Shown piece after piece: positions 53,219 through 63,196 of a stretch of 64,000 nucleotides of DNA. The DNA comes from Actinomycetes bacterium (GTDB lineage: Bacteria; Actinomycetota; Actinomycetes; Actinomycetales; Microbacteriaceae): NCBI GenBank assembly GCA_029779645.1, contig JAKPAC010000004.1, forward strand, positions 44,201 through 108,200, given 5' to 3'. The first letter of the stretch is position 1. Every line of letters begins with the position of its first letter. The notes below the pieces were generated by a model, which ran no database searches, was not told the DNA's origin, and saw only the letters and a program-made list of their open reading frames with translations. Both the position numbers and the translations under genes were made by a program.

Positions 53219-54913
53219 CTAGGCGCCGAGGTCGCGCAGCGCGGCGCGCACCTCGCGGCGGAGCACCTTGCCGATGAGCGAGGCGGGCAGCTCGTCGACG
53301 ACGAAGACGCGGCGGGGCACCTTGTATGCGGTGAGCACGCCGCGCGCGAACTCGCGCAGCGCCTCCACGTCGACCGCGGCTCCGGGCTCGACCACGATCG
53401 CGGCGACGACCTCCTCGCCGGAGTGCGCGCTCGGCAGGCCCACCACGGCGATATCGGCGATGCCGGGGAACGCGCGCAGCGCGTTCTCGACCTCCGTCGG
53501 CGCCACGTTGAAGCCGCCCGTGATGATGAGCTCCTTGATGCGGTCGACGATGCGCACGAAGCCGGCCTCATCGACGGTGACGATGTCGCCGGTGCGGAAC
53601 CAGCCGTCGACGAAGACCTTCGCGGTCTCGTCCGGCTTGCGGTAGTAGCCGCCGAACACCTGCGGCCCGCGCACGAGCAGCTCGCCCTCCGCGCCGGGCG
53701 CGACATCCTGCGTGGGGTTCTCCGGGTCGACGACGCGCACCTCGGTGCCCGGGATGGGCAGGCCGACGGTGCCCGAGACGCGGTTACCCGCCACGGGATT
53801 CGCCATGAGCACGGGTGAGCATTCGCTGAGCCCATAGCCTTCGACCAGGAAGCCTCCGGAGGCGGCCTCGAACGGCACGACCAGCTCGTGCGGGAGCGCC
53901 ATGGCGCCTGAGATCGCGACCTCCGTGCCGCGCAGCGAGACGCCCTTCTCGGTCGCGGCGGCCAGCAGGCGGGCGGCGATCGGCGGCACGAGCGGCAGGA
54001 ATGTCGCGGGGTGCTTCTTCATGACCTCGAGCACCATGTCGGGGTCGAACTTCGGGAACAGCACGAGGCGCGCCCCCACGCTCATCGCGAAGGTGAGGCA
54101 CAGGGTCAGGCCGTAGGCGTGGAACATCGGCAGGACCGCGTAGACGACGCATCCGGGGCCCCGCGTGATGGTCGGCACCCACGCGCGCGCCTGCGCCGCA
54201 TTCGAGAGGAGGTTTCGGTGCGTGAGCGCGGCGCCCTTCGGGGTGCCGGTCGTGCCCGAGGTGTACTGGATGATCGCGAGGTCGTCCGTCTCGGGAACCG
54301 CGACGCCCGGCCCGATGGGGGCGGCCCGCAGCACGTCCTCCCAGCGGACGGTGCCCGCGACCGCGGTGGTCAGCGCCTCGCGCGACTCGCGGGCCTTGGC
54401 GATGGGCAGGCGCAGGAGGGCGCGCATCTTCAGCGGCATTGCGCGGGTCACGTCGACGCTGATCAGGTTGTGCACCCGCAGCTCGGCCGGGAATGCCTGC
54501 ACGGTGGCGACGACGTTGTTCCAGACGATGGCGTGCGTGGCCTCGTGGTCGCCGAACTGCTTGCGCAGCTCCGAGGGCGTGTAGAGCGGGTTGTGCTCGA
54601 CCACCACGGCGCCCAGTCGCAGGACGGCGTAGAAGGCGACGATGTGCTGCGGGCAGTTCGGCAGCACGATCGCCACGGGGTCGCCCGGGGCGACGCCGAG
54701 CTCGCGCAGTCCGCCCGCGGCGCGCTCGACCTGCGCGAGCAGCTGCGCGTAGCTGGTCGTGCCGCCGAAGAACTCGAGGGCGGGCGCGTCCGGGTACTCG
54801 CGCGCCGACGCCTCGAGGATGGAGAAGAGCGAGCCCTGCACGGGCGCGAGGTCTTCGGGCACGCCCTCGGCGTAGCTGCTGATCCAGGGGCGGGGCGGGT
54901 CATACGTGGTCAC
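53219..54913 (-). CDS. Long-chain fatty-acid–CoA ligase
   Basis: An AMP-forming acyl-CoA synthetase, 564 residues. P-loop IQYTSGTTGTPKGAALTHRN; VEGYGLSECSPVLMANP; WFRTGDIVTVDEAGFVRIVD; IKELIITGGFNVAPTEVEN; the C-terminal catalytic Lys lies in SLIGKVLRREVR. It activates fatty acids for lipid synthesis or breakdown; chain-length preference cannot be told. It lies between convergent ligA and divergent gatC, so it is a single-gene unit. Confidence 0.93.
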   Translation of the reverse strand: MTTYDPPRPWISSYAEGVPEDLAPVQGSLFSILEASAREYPDAPALEFFGGTTSYAQLLAQVERAAGGLRELGVAPGDPVAIVLPNCPQHIVAFYAVLRLGAVVVEHNPLYTPSELRKQFGDHEATHAIVWNNVVATVQAFPAELRVHNLISVDVTRAMPLKMRALLRLPIAKARESREALTTAVAGTVRWEDVLRAAPIGPGVAVPETDDLAIIQYTSGTTGTPKGAALTHRNLLSNAAQARAWVPTITRGPGCVVYAVLPMFHAYGLTLCLTFAMSVGARLVLFPKFDPDMVLEVMKKHPATFLPLVPPIAARLLAAATEKGVSLRGTEVAISGAMALPHELVVPFEAASGGFLVEGYGLSECSPVLMANPVAGNRVSGTVGLPIPGTEVRVVDPENPTQDVAPGAEGELLVRGPQVFGGYYRKPDETAKVFVDGWFRTGDIVTVDEAGFVRIVDRIKELIITGGFNVAPTEVENALRAFPGIADIAVVGLPSAHSGEEVVAAIVVEPGAAVDVEALREFARGVLTAYKVPRRVFVVDELPASLIGKVLRREVRAALRDLGA

Positions 54914-54969
54914 CCGACAACCCTACTGCGCGCATACGGCGCCATTCGGGGAGCGCATAAGATGGTTCG

Positions 54970-55269
54970 GTGTCTGAAATCACCCCCGAACTCGTGCGCC
55001 ATCTCGGCTCGCTCGCTCGCATCGAGCTGAGCGACGACGAGGTTGCGCGTCTCACCGGCCAGCTCGACGCGATCGTCGACAACATCGCGAAGGTCGCCGA
55101 GGTCGCCACCGCCGACGTCGCCGCGATGAGCCACCCGCTTCCCCTCGCGAACGTGTTCCGCGACGACGTCGTCGGCGAGCCGCTCTCGCTCGAGCAGGCC
55201 CTGCAGAACGCGCCGGATGCCGCCGACGGTCGCTTCCGCGTCACGGCGATCATGGGGGAGGAGCAGTGA
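54970..55269 (+). CDS. gatC: Asp-tRNA(Asn)/Glu-tRNA(Gln) amidotransferase subunit C
   Basis: A 99-residue clamp subunit of Gat[23 protein letters not shown] and [20 protein letters not shown] are the family helices; [20 protein letters not shown] is the wrapping tail. GTG 54970. Its stop overlaps the gatA start (TGATG). The complex amidates misacylated tRNAs. Confidence 0.95.
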   Translation: MSEITPELVRHLGSLARIELSDDEVARLTGQLDAIVDNIAKVAEVATADVAAMSHPLPLANVFRDDVVGEPLSLEQALQNAPDAADGRFRVTAIMGEEQ

Positions 55270-56780
55270 TGGCCGACCTCACCCGGCTCACCGCCGCCTC
55301 GCTCGCCGAGAAGCTCGCCGCGGGCGAGGTGTCGAGCGTCGAGGCCACGCAGGCCCACCTCGACCGGATCGCCGCGGTCGACGGCGAGCTGGGCGCCTTC
55401 CTGCACGTCAACGAGCACGCGCTCACGGCTGCCGCCGACATCGATCGCCGCCGTGCCGCGGGCGAATCCCTCGGCGCCCTCGCCGGCGTTCCGCTGGCGA
55501 TCAAGGACGTGCTCGTCACGACCGACATGCCCTCCACGAGCGGCTCGCGCATCCTCGAGGGCTACATGTCGCCCTTCGACGCGACCGTGGTCGCCCGCGC
55601 CCGTGCGGCCGGCCTGGTCGCCATCGGCAAGACCAACATGGACGAGTTCGCCATGGGCTCGTCGACCGAGCACTCGGCGTTCGGCCCGACGCGAAACCCA
55701 TGGGATCAGACGCGCGTTCCCGGCGGCTCGGGGGGCGGCTCGGCGGCGGCGGTCGCGGCGTTCGAGGCGCCGCTCGCCCTCGGCAGCGACACCGGCGGCT
55801 CCATCCGCCAGCCCGCACACGTGACGGGCACGGTCGGGATGAAGCCCACCTACGGCGGCGTGAGCCGCTATGGCTCGATCGCGCTGGCGTCGAGCCTTGA
55901 CCAGATCGGCCCGGCCACCCGCACGGTGCTCGACGCCGGCCTGCTGCACGACGTCATCGGCGGGCACGACGCGCTCGATGCGACCTCGCTCGCCGAGAGC
56001 TGGCCCTCGTTCGCGCAGGCCGCGCGCGAGGGCGCGCGCGGCGACGTGCTCAAGGGGCTTCGCATCGGCGTGGTCCGCGAGCTGCCCGACAGCGGCATGC
56101 AGCCCGGGGTGGCCGCGTCGTTCCGGGCATCGCTCGCCGCGATGGAGGCGCAGGGCGCCGAGATCGTCGAGATCAGCGCGCCGCACTTCGAGCACGGCGT
56201 CGCCGCCTACTACGTCCTCATGCCGGCCGAGGCGTCCAGCAACCTGGCGCGCTTCGACTCGGTCCGCTTCGGCATGCGGGTCACGCCGCACGCCGGTGCC
56301 ACCGTCGAGGAGGTCATGTCGGCCACCCGCGCCGCCGGCCTCGGCGAAGAGGTGAAGCGCCGCATCATCCTCGGGACCTACGCCCTCTCGGCCGGGTACT
56401 ACGACGCCTACTATGGCAGCGCGCAGCGCGTGCGCACGCTGATTCAGCGCGACTTCACCGACGCCTTCGCGCAGGTCGACGTCATCGCCACGCCGACGGC
56501 CGCGTCCACGGCATTCCGCTTCGGCGAGATGGTGGATGACCCGCTGGCGATGTATCTCAACGACGCGACGACGCTGCCCGCGAACCTCGCGGGCGTGCCG
56601 GCGATCTCGATCCCGTCGGGGCTCTCCGACGACGGCCTGCCCGTGGGCATCCAGTTCATCGCTCCGGCGCGCCAGGACGCGAAGCTCTACAGCGTCAGCG
56701 CGGCGCTCGAAGCACTGCTGCAAGACAAGTGGGGCGGCGCGCTGCTTGACCGCGCGCCGCGTCTCGGAGGGGATGCCTGA
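55269..56780 (+). CDS. gatA: Asp-tRNA(Asn)/Glu-tRNA(Gln) amidotransferase subunit A
   Basis: The glutaminase subunit, 503 residues. The Ser-cisSer-Lys triad is in [14 protein letters not shown] (Lys), [16 protein letters not shown] (cis-Ser) and [14 protein letters not shown] (nucleophile). The amidase signature is followed by [13 protein letters not shown] and [14 protein letters not shown] runs. Start is ATG 55269 (or GTG 55266). It lies between gatC and gatB. Confidence 0.97.
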   Translation: MADLTRLTAASLAEKLAAGEVSSVEATQAHLDRIAAVDGELGAFLHVNEHALTAAADIDRRRAAGESLGALAGVPLAIKDVLVTTDMPSTSGSRILEGYMSPFDATVVARARAAGLVAIGKTNMDEFAMGSSTEHSAFGPTRNPWDQTRVPGGSGGGSAAAVAAFEAPLALGSDTGGSIRQPAHVTGTVGMKPTYGGVSRYGSIALASSLDQIGPATRTVLDAGLLHDVIGGHDALDATSLAESWPSFAQAAREGARGDVLKGLRIGVVRELPDSGMQPGVAASFRASLAAMEAQGAEIVEISAPHFEHGVAAYYVLMPAEASSNLARFDSVRFGMRVTPHAGATVEEVMSATRAAGLGEEVKRRIILGTYALSAGYYDAYYGSAQRVRTLIQRDFTDAFAQVDVIATPTAASTAFRFGEMVDDPLAMYLNDATTLPANLAGVPAISIPSGLSDDGLPVGIQFIAPARQDAKLYSVSAALEALLQDKWGGALLDRAPRLGGDA

Positions 56781-56782
56781 TC

Positions 56783-58285
56783 ATGGCGAAAGACAAGCTG
56801 CTGAGCTTCGAAGAGGCGATCGAGCTCTACGAGCCCGTCCTCGGCTTCGAGGTGCACGTCGAGCTGAACACCAAGACCAAGATGTTCTCCGACGCGCCGA
56901 ACGAGTTCGGCTCCGACCCGAACACCAACCTCTCGCCCGTCTGCCTCGGTCTGCCGGGCTCGCTCCCGGTGGTCAACGGCACGGCCGTGCGCTACTCGAT
57001 CTCGCTCGGGCTCGCGCTGGGCTGCCAGATCGCCGAGACGAGCGGCTTCGCGCGCAAGAACTACTTCTACCCGGACCTCGGCAAGAACTACCAGATCTCG
57101 CAGGCCGACGACCCGATCGCCTTCGAGGGCGCGGTCGAGGTGGAGCTCGCCGGCGGCGACATCGTGACGATCCCGATCGAGCGGGCGCACATGGAGGAGG
57201 ACGCCGGAAAGCTGACCCACGTCGGCGGCGCGACCGGTCGCATCCAGGGCGCCGAGTACTCGCTCGTCGACTACAACCGCGCCGGCGTGCCGCTGGTCGA
57301 GATCGTCACGAAGCCGATCTTCGGCGCCGAAGAGCGCGCGCCCGAGCTCGCGAAGGCGTACGTGCAGACGATCCGCGACATCGTGATCTCGCTGGGCATC
57401 TCGGACGCGAAGATGGAACGCGGCAACCTGCGCTGCGACGCGAACGTCTCGCTGCGCCCCCGCGGGCAGGAGAAGCTCGGCACCCGCACCGAGACGAAGA
57501 ACGTGAACTCGATGCGCTCCATCGAACGCGCGGTGCGCTACGAGATCCAGCGTCAGGCGGCCATCCTGAAGGCCGGCGGCACGATCACGCAGGAGACCCG
57601 CCACTGGCACGAGGACACCGGCGCCACGTCGCCCGGTCGTCCCAAGAGCGATGCCGACGACTACCGGTACTTCCCCGAGCCCGACCTGCCGCCGGTGCAG
57701 CCCTCGGCCGAGCTCATCGCGCAGCTGCGTGCCGCCCTGCCCGAGAAGCCCGCGGTGCGTCGACGCCGGCTGATGGGCGAATGGGGCTTCACCGAGCTCG
57801 AATTCCAGGACGTCGTCAACGGCGGGCTGCTCTCCGAGGTCGAGGCGACCGTCGCCGCCGGCTCGAGCCCCGCGGCCGCGCGCAAGTGGTGGACGGGTGA
57901 GCTCACCCGCATCGCGAACGTCGAGGGTCGCGAGGCCTCCGACCTCGCGACGCCCGAGCACGTGGCGCAGCTGCAGGCACTCGTCGAGGCGGGCACGCTC
58001 ACCGACAAGCTGGCGCGCCAGGTGCTCGAGGGCGTCGTCGCAGGCGAGGGCTCGCCGCAGCAGGTCGTCGACGCGCGCGGGCTCGCGGTCGTCTCTGACG
58101 ACGGTGCGCTGATCGCCGCGATCGACGACGCGCTGCAGGCGCAGCCGGATGTGCTGCAGAAGATTCGCGACGGCAAGGTCCAGGCCGCGGGTGCGGTCAT
58201 CGGCGCGGTCATGAAGGCCATGCGCGGCCAGGCCGACGCCGCACGCGTGCGCGAGCTCGTGCTCGAGCGCGCCGCGTCGCTGTGA
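56783..58285 (+). CDS. gatB: Asp-tRNA(Asn)/Glu-tRNA(Gln) amidotransferase subunit B
   Basis: The tRNA-binding/kinase subunit, 500 residues. [20 protein letters not shown] opens the domain; [46 protein letters not shown] and [16 protein letters not shown] are diagnostic; the C-terminal YqeY-like tail ends [12 protein letters not shown]. It starts with ATG 56783, 2 bases after gatA. A 14-bp terminator hairpin follows. Confidence 0.97.
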   Translation: MAKDKLLSFEEAIELYEPVLGFEVHVELNTKTKMFSDAPNEFGSDPNTNLSPVCLGLPGSLPVVNGTAVRYSISLGLALGCQIAETSGFARKNYFYPDLGKNYQISQADDPIAFEGAVEVELAGGDIVTIPIERAHMEEDAGKLTHVGGATGRIQGAEYSLVDYNRAGVPLVEIVTKPIFGAEERAPELAKAYVQTIRDIVISLGISDAKMERGNLRCDANVSLRPRGQEKLGTRTETKNVNSMRSIERAVRYEIQRQAAILKAGGTITQETRHWHEDTGATSPGRPKSDADDYRYFPEPDLPPVQPSAELIAQLRAALPEKPAVRRRRLMGEWGFTELEFQDVVNGGLLSEVEATVAAGSSPAAARKWWTGELTRIANVEGREASDLATPEHVAQLQALVEAGTLTDKLARQVLEGVVAGEGSPQQVVDARGLAVVSDDGALIAAIDDALQAQPDVLQKIRDGKVQAAGAVIGAVMKAMRGQADAARVRELVLERAASL

Positions 58286-58310
58286 GCGCGCATTCGCTGA
58301 CACGCTGAGT

Positions 58311-58343
58311 CGAGGCGCCGGTGGGGATTCCACCGGCGCCTCG
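58311..58343 (+). terminator. Terminator hairpin after gatB
   Basis: Perfect 14-bp stem (58311-58324 with 58330-58343), loop GGATT, 25 bases after the gatB stop. No U-tract. Confidence 0.8.
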
Positions 58344-58406
58344 CGCCTTGCACGGCTTCGGTCCCTCCGGTGCGTGCGTGTCGGCGGGGCGGGGGAGAAT
58401 GGATGC

Positions 58407-59702
58407 ATGGGACGCGCAGATGGCAACGGCCGCCTCGTGTCGGCGCCGGGCGCGCCCGACGGGGGCACCGGCATCCTGCATGTCGACATGGATGCCTTCT
58501 ACGCCTCGGTCGAGGTGCTCGACGATCCGAGCCTGCGTGGCAAACCGCTGATCATCGGCGCCACCGACGCCCGCTCGGTCGTGTCGAGCGCCTCGTATGA
58601 GGCCCGTCACTTCGGCGTGCGGGCCGCGATGCCGGTCGCTCGGGCGCTGAGCCTGTGCCCACACGCGATCGTGACGCCGCCGCGCATGGCGCGATACCTC
58701 GAGGTCTCGAAGCAGGTGATGGCGGTGTTCTCCGAGTTCACGCCGCTGGTCGAGCCGCTCAGCGTCGACGAGGCGTTTCTCGACGTGCGGGGCGCGCGGC
58801 GCCTGTGGGGGAGCCCGGGCGAGATCGCCTTCCTGCTCAAGCGCCGGATGCTCGGCGCCACCGGCCTCACGTGCAGCGTCGGCGTGGCGGCGACCAAGCA
58901 CGTCGCCAAGATGGCGTCGACGATCAGCAAGCCCGATGGGGTGCTCATCGTGGCCGCCGACGACACTCCCGCGTTCCTCGCGCCGCGCTCGGTGCGCAGC
59001 ATGTGGGGCGTGGGGCCGAAGTCGGCGGAGGCGCTCGAGGGCCGCGGCATCCGAACCATCGCGGACGTGCTCGACACGCCCAAGGAGGTGCTCGACCGGG
59101 CCCTCGGCGTCGCGATGGGCGCCCGCGTGTGGGCGCTGGCGCGCGGCATCGATGCCCGTGAGGTGGTCACGACCCGGGTCGAGAAGAGCGTCGGGCACGA
59201 GCAGACCTTTCTGCACGACGTGACCGACGAAGGCTTTCTGCGCAGCGAGGTGCTGCGCCTCGCCGACCGGGTCGCCAGGCGCCTGCGCGACGGGGGTTTC
59301 GAGGCGCGGACCGTCGCGCTCAAGGTCCGCTTCGCGGACTTCACGACGCTCGGCCGCTCGCAGACGCTCGGCGAGCCGAGCGCCGTCGGGCAGCGCCTCG
59401 GCGAGGCCGCGCGCGAGCTGCTCGCCGGCATCGAGCTTCGGCAGGCGGTGCGACTGCTGGGCGTGCGGGCCGAGAACCTCGTGCCGGCCGGGAGCTCGGC
59501 GCTCGCGCTGTGGGACCCGGATGAGGAGTGGCGCAAGGTCGAGGACGCGCTGGACGGTGCGGCGGACCGCTTCGGCGGGGGCGCGGTGACCCGCGCGACC
59601 TTCCTGGGGCGTCGCGACCGCACCACCGGCGGACGTGGTGAGGCGGACGCGCTCCGGCGAGGCGAGGCGCGCGGCGGCGGCCCGGGCGGCACGCGGGGCT
59701 GA
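58407..59702 (+). CDS. dinB: DNA polymerase IV (Y-family)
   Basis: Error-prone translesion polymerase, 431 residues. LHVDMDAFYASVEVLDDPSL carries the first catalytic Asp; SVDEAFLDVRGARRLWGSP carries Asp-Glu; SVGVAATKHVAKMASTISKP and GVGPKSAEALEGRGIRTIAD (HhH) follow, then the little-finger domain. No beta-clamp motif is evident at the Gly/Arg-rich C-terminus. The ATG at 58407 is chosen from several nearby starts. Confidence 0.94.
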   Translation: MGRADGNGRLVSAPGAPDGGTGILHVDMDAFYASVEVLDDPSLRGKPLIIGATDARSVVSSASYEARHFGVRAAMPVARALSLCPHAIVTPPRMARYLEVSKQVMAVFSEFTPLVEPLSVDEAFLDVRGARRLWGSPGEIAFLLKRRMLGATGLTCSVGVAATKHVAKMASTISKPDGVLIVAADDTPAFLAPRSVRSMWGVGPKSAEALEGRGIRTIADVLDTPKEVLDRALGVAMGARVWALARGIDAREVVTTRVEKSVGHEQTFLHDVTDEGFLRSEVLRLADRVARRLRDGGFEARTVALKVRFADFTTLGRSQTLGEPSAVGQRLGEAARELLAGIELRQAVRLLGVRAENLVPAGSSALALWDPDEEWRKVEDALDGAADRFGGGAVTRATFLGRRDRTTGGRGEADALRRGEARGGGPGGTRG

Positions 59703-59783
59703 GGCATCCATCAGGCGCGTGCGCGCTGTGCCCGATCGCGTTCTCTCCGTGCACGCGGCGGGCCGGCACGGTAGCGTTGGTTC

Positions 59784-60104
59784 ATGCCCAACATTGCAGT
59801 GGAACTCGGCAAGCAGTCGGCCACGGCCGGCGTGACCGCGGCGTACGGCGCGCAGCAGGACGTCGACGGCGTCCGGATGATCCCGGTTGCGCTGGTGTGC
59901 AACGGCTTCGGCGGCGGCTCGGACGAGGCGGGCAACGGCGGTGGCGGTGGCGGTGCTTGGTCGCTGCCGCTCGGTGCCTACATTCGCCGCGGCGACGACC
60001 TGCGCTTCGAGCCGAACGTCATCCCGCTGCTCGCGGTCGCGATTCCGTTCGTGTGGATCGTCGGGCGAGCGATCAACCGCATCATCCGCACGCTGAAGCG
60101 CTGA
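59784..60104 (+). CDS. GerW/YtfJ-like protein
   Basis: A 106-residue protein. VDGVRMIPVALVCNGFGGG and the Gly-rich stretch, then WSLPLGAYIRRGDDLRFEPN, resemble the GerW family (first known as a spore germination protein in Bacillus). A hydrophobic segment follows (VIPLLAVAIPFVWIVGRAIN) with a basic end. Relatives occur in many non-sporulating actinobacteria, role unknown. It is 6 bases before the next gene. Confidence 0.7.
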   Translation: MPNIAVELGKQSATAGVTAAYGAQQDVDGVRMIPVALVCNGFGGGSDEAGNGGGGGGAWSLPLGAYIRRGDDLRFEPNVIPLLAVAIPFVWIVGRAINRIIRTLKR

Positions 60105-60110
60105 CGCCCG

Positions 60111-60701
60111 ATGGATGGCACCGCCGCGGACGCGGCGACGCCGCTGCGCCGCGCCCTTGCAGACGGCGTCACCCGAATCATCGCGGCCGTACAGGCTGTG
60201 GGGGCGCAGAACCCCGTCGTCGTGATCGACGGGCGAAGCGGGGCGGGCAAGTCGACGCTGGCGCAGGCGCTGATCGCGGCATGGCCGCTCGAGGCTCCGG
60301 TGCAGCTGGTCGCCCTCGACTCGATCTATCCGGGCTGGGACGGGCTCGACGAGGGGCGCGAGCGCGCCCTCGAGCAGGTGCTCGCCCCGCACGCCGACGG
60401 GCGCACCGGGCTCTGGCAGCGCTACGACTGGGGTCGCGGCGAGTACGCCGAGACCCATGCCGTCGACCCCGCGCTCGGGCTGATCGTCGAGGGCTCTGGC
60501 CTGCTCACGCTGGGCACCGCCCGGATGGCGGATGTGCGCGTCTGGCTCGAGTCGCCTGAGCCCTCACGCCGGGCGCGCGCGCTCGCGCGCGACGGCGAGA
60601 GCTACCGGCCGCACTGGGAGCGCTGGGCCGCGCAGGAGGACGCGCACGTGGCCGCGCACGCTCCCGCGCGCTGCGCCGACGTCGCGATCCGGGTGCCCTG
60701 A
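60111..60701 (+). CDS. P-loop NTPase, uridine-kinase-like
   Basis: A 196-residue protein. Walker A is VVVIDGRSGAGKSTLAQALI (about residues 41-60); a DSIYPGWDGLDE motif follows where uridine kinases bind substrate; LIVEGSGLLTLGTA is a Walker B-like strand, and the LID may lie in PSRRARALARDGESYRPHW. The substrate is not known; small-molecule kinase is likely. Start ATG 60111. Confidence 0.82.
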   Translation: MDGTAADAATPLRRALADGVTRIIAAVQAVGAQNPVVVIDGRSGAGKSTLAQALIAAWPLEAPVQLVALDSIYPGWDGLDEGRERALEQVLAPHADGRTGLWQRYDWGRGEYAETHAVDPALGLIVEGSGLLTLGTARMADVRVWLESPEPSRRARALARDGESYRPHWERWAAQEDAHVAAHAPARCADVAIRVP

Positions 60702-60720
60702 CACGCATCGTCGATGCGTG
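60702..60720. terminator. Short hairpin between convergent genes
   Basis: CACGCATC and GATGCGTG around loop GTC, immediately after the kinase-like gene's stop and before the convergent DUF2017 gene. It could serve both directions. Confidence 0.5.
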
Positions 60721-60744
60721 GATGCCGCGGCCGGCGGCGCCGGA

Positions 60745-61395
60745 TCAGCGGTGCGTCTCGACCCCGTCGGGATCGTCCGGCTCTTCACCGTCGGCGTCGT
60801 CGAGCGCCTGCACGATGCCGTCGAGGCGGAACCCCAGCCAGTCGTACACCCCGAAGCGTCCGTCGTCGTCGGCCGCTCGTGCGGCCTCGTCGTCCGCCTC
60901 CGTCTCGATCCCGAGGCGGCTCGCCACCACCAGGCGAACCGCGGCGAGCGTGCGCGTCCACGCCTCGGCGGATGCGCGATCGAGCACGACGTCGAACGGG
61001 GCCTGCGCGTCGGCCGACGTCTGGGCTGAGGCATCCACGGCGCCCGCGACGGGTTCGTTCAGGCTCATGTCGAGTCCGCCGAGCACCCGCCGCGCGTCGC
61101 GGATGCGGCGGGCGAGCAGCTCGTTCTCGGTGTGCCTGCGAAACTCGGCCGAGGCCTCCTCGTCGTCTGCGTAGGCGTCCGGCATGAGCCGGGCCAGCGC
61201 CGGGTCTTCGGGAGTGTCTTCGGCGCCGCCGAACGCACCGGCGATCGCCCCGGCACCCGCGCTCGATGGGGCGGCCGGGGCCGCGCGCTCGTCGGAATAC
61301 TCGTCAAGCAGCGAGATGAACTGCCCGACGAGGTCTGCAAGATAGTCCGCCTCCAGCCGCGTGATCGTCAGGATCAATGCGCGCGAATCGCTCAT
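60745..61395 (-). CDS. DUF2017 family protein
   Basis: A 216-residue acidic, helical protein of the actinobacterial DUF2017 family, which typically follows clpS. Marks include RALILTITRLEADYLADLVG at the start and ALARLMPDAYADDEEASAEF in the middle; FGVYDWLGFRLDGIVQAL lies near the end. Its role is unknown. ATG 61395 overlaps the clpS stop by ATGA. Confidence 0.88.
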   Translation of the reverse strand: MSDSRALILTITRLEADYLADLVGQFISLLDEYSDERAAPAAPSSAGAGAIAGAFGGAEDTPEDPALARLMPDAYADDEEASAEFRRHTENELLARRIRDARRVLGGLDMSLNEPVAGAVDASAQTSADAQAPFDVVLDRASAEAWTRTLAAVRLVVASRLGIETEADDEAARAADDDGRFGVYDWLGFRLDGIVQALDDADGEEPDDPDGVETHR

Positions 61396-61694
61396 TCGCC
61401 GGCCTTTCGTACGGTCGCCCAGAGGGCGTATCCATGCATCGCCTGGGCGTGCATCTCCATCTGCTCGCGGGGGCCTTCGGCGACCACCGCATGCCCCTGT
61501 TCGTGCACCGCCAGCATCAGGCGCTCGGCCTTGGCCTGGTCGAAGCCGAAGTAGGTGCGAAACACCCGGGCGACGTAGCTCATGAGGTTGACCGGGTCGT
61601 TCCAGACCACGGTCTGCCACACGGCCGGAGGCGAGGCCGCCTCGTCGAGCTCGACGCGCTCGTCGAGCTCGGGGGCGGCGAGCGCGCCCATCAT
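61392..61694 (-). CDS. clpS: ClpS adaptor for ClpAP/ClpCP
   Basis: A 100-residue adaptor that delivers N-degron proteins to Clp proteases. WQTVVWNDPVNLMSYVARVF contains the conserved NDP-xN hairpin, then AERLMLAVHEQGHAVVAEG and REQMEMHAQAMH. The ATG at 61694 overlaps the stop of the upstream metallopeptidase gene. The acidic N-terminal tail is usual. Confidence 0.93.
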   Translation of the reverse strand: MMGALAAPELDERVELDEAASPPAVWQTVVWNDPVNLMSYVARVFRTYFGFDQAKAERLMLAVHEQGHAVVAEGPREQMEMHAQAMHGYALWATVRKAGE

Positions 61695-62041
61695 GCCCAC
61701 CCCAGCTCGTGCAGCCGCTCGTCGTCGATTCCGTAGAAGTGCGCGATCTCGTGCACGAGCGTGGTGTGCACCTCGTCGCGTAGCGCCCGCTCGTCGTCGC
61801 AGACGTCGAGGTGCGGCTCGCGGTAGACCACGATGCGATCGGGAAGCTCGCCGACCCCGTAGGCCTGGCGTTCGGTCAGCGCGACGCCGTCGTAGAGACC
61901 GAGCAGATCGAGGCTGCCGTCCTCTGGCCGATCCTCGACGACGAAGACGACGTTGTCGAGCCCGTCGAACATGTCGTCGGGGAGCCGGTCGAGCTCTTCG
62001 ACGACGAGCGACTCGAAGGTCGCGGCATCCATCTCAAGCAT
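61691..62041 (-). CDS. Zincin-like metallopeptidase (PF06262-like)
   Basis: A 116-residue protein. It starts MLEMDAATFESLVVEELDRL; the zinc motif is HTTLVHEIAHFYGIDDERLH (HExxH plus a downstream Asp/Glu), and DRIVVYREPHLDVCDD is typical of the family. Substrate unknown. ATG 62041 has GAGGA 5 bases upstream; a GTG further upstream is possible. It precedes clpS and DUF2017 in one transcript. Confidence 0.88.
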   Translation of the reverse strand: MLEMDAATFESLVVEELDRLPDDMFDGLDNVVFVVEDRPEDGSLDLLGLYDGVALTERQAYGVGELPDRIVVYREPHLDVCDDERALRDEVHTTLVHEIAHFYGIDDERLHELGWA

Positions 62042-62305
62042 GGGGTCCTCGGTGTCGGTGTGGAACGCGGGAGCATGCACCGGCTCGTTCGCTCGGCTGA
62101 TCGCGCGAGGTGCGCCCCTGGCGTGCTGGAGCCGACGAACGCGCTGCGGTGCGGCTCACTCCAGGCTATCCCAGCACCGGACAGGCGGCTCGATCGTGCG
62201 ATGCGCGCCGCGGGCGCGACGGCACTGCGGCTGCGGCGTCGCCCAGGGCGCGACGCGCGGTCTCGCCGGAGGGCCAGGATCGGCACGACCGCAATCGCAG
62301 CGGTC

Positions 62306-63118
62306 TCAGTCGATCGGGCTCTGGAAGTACCAGAGGTGTCCCTCCGGATCGCGCGCACCATACTCGCGCAGTCCATAGGGCTGGCTGATAGGAGGTGCAA
62401 TGATCTCAGCTCCGCGCCTGACAGCGTGCGCGTGGTGTGCATCGGCGTCGTCCACCGTGACCACAACGATGCTGCTCGCCGCCCCCAGTCGCCGCGGTGG
62501 CTGGTAGCCGTCGCCGGCCGGGTGAAGCCAGATGGCGTGATCGCCTGCGAACACCTCGCCATGGACGGCACGCCCTTCGGCGTCGAGTTCAAGGGGACCG
62601 ATGCCCAAGCCGAAGGTTTCGCTCAGGTAGGCGTGTGCCGCAGCCAGGTCATCGTAGACCAGGAGCGTCGTCGTAGCGCGAATCGGGGTATCCAACCTGC
62701 TCATCTCCTCCATGATGGCGAACATCTTCTCTGCCTGGTGGGCTTCGGAATCCCCGAGTTCGTCGAGGATGCGCCGCAAGTGTGCGGAGAGCGCGGTCGC
62801 GGTCGCGATGGTGCGCTCGGTCTGCATCGCGTGGCGCGTCAGCATTGCTCGCAGATCCCATTCGGGGTCATCCAGGAGCGATCCGACCTCGGCGAGGCTG
62901 CACCCCAGACGTCGCAGCGCGAGGATGCGATACAGGCGGGTCACGTTCTGCTGGTCGTACAGCCGATGACCCCCGCTGGTCTGCCCCGATGGGCGAAGCA
63001 ACCCGGTCTGGTCGTAGTACCGAAGCGTGCGCACGGTAACGCCGGTCAGCTCGGCAAGCCGGCCCACTCGCCACGCTCGGGCGTCGACTTCCCCGTCCTC
63101 GGGGCTTGTGTGCTCCAT
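62306..63118 (-). CDS. MerR-type regulator fused to a VOC (glyoxalase-like) domain
   Basis: A 270-residue fusion. Residues 15-85 are a MerR winged helix (RVGRLAELTGVTVRTLRYYD, LLRPSGQTSGGHRLYDQQN), then a helical linker to about 145. Residues 145-270 form a vicinal oxygen chelate domain (ATTTLLVYDDLAAAHAYLSE, ending YGLREYGARDPEGHLWYF). The VOC part likely binds the inducer or is an antibiotic-binding domain. It stands alone on the minus strand. Confidence 0.9.
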   Translation of the reverse strand: MEHTSPEDGEVDARAWRVGRLAELTGVTVRTLRYYDQTGLLRPSGQTSGGHRLYDQQNVTRLYRILALRRLGCSLAEVGSLLDDPEWDLRAMLTRHAMQTERTIATATALSAHLRRILDELGDSEAHQAEKMFAIMEEMSRLDTPIRATTTLLVYDDLAAAHAYLSETFGLGIGPLELDAEGRAVHGEVFAGDHAIWLHPAGDGYQPPRRLGAASSIVVVTVDDADAHHAHAVRRGAEIIAPPISQPYGLREYGARDPEGHLWYFQSPID

Positions 63119-63196
63119 GACAGGGAGCCTAGGGGCTCACGCCGCGTCAGGTTCAAGCCCGCGACTTCGACCCAGTCATGGGGATGTCGTCGACCT

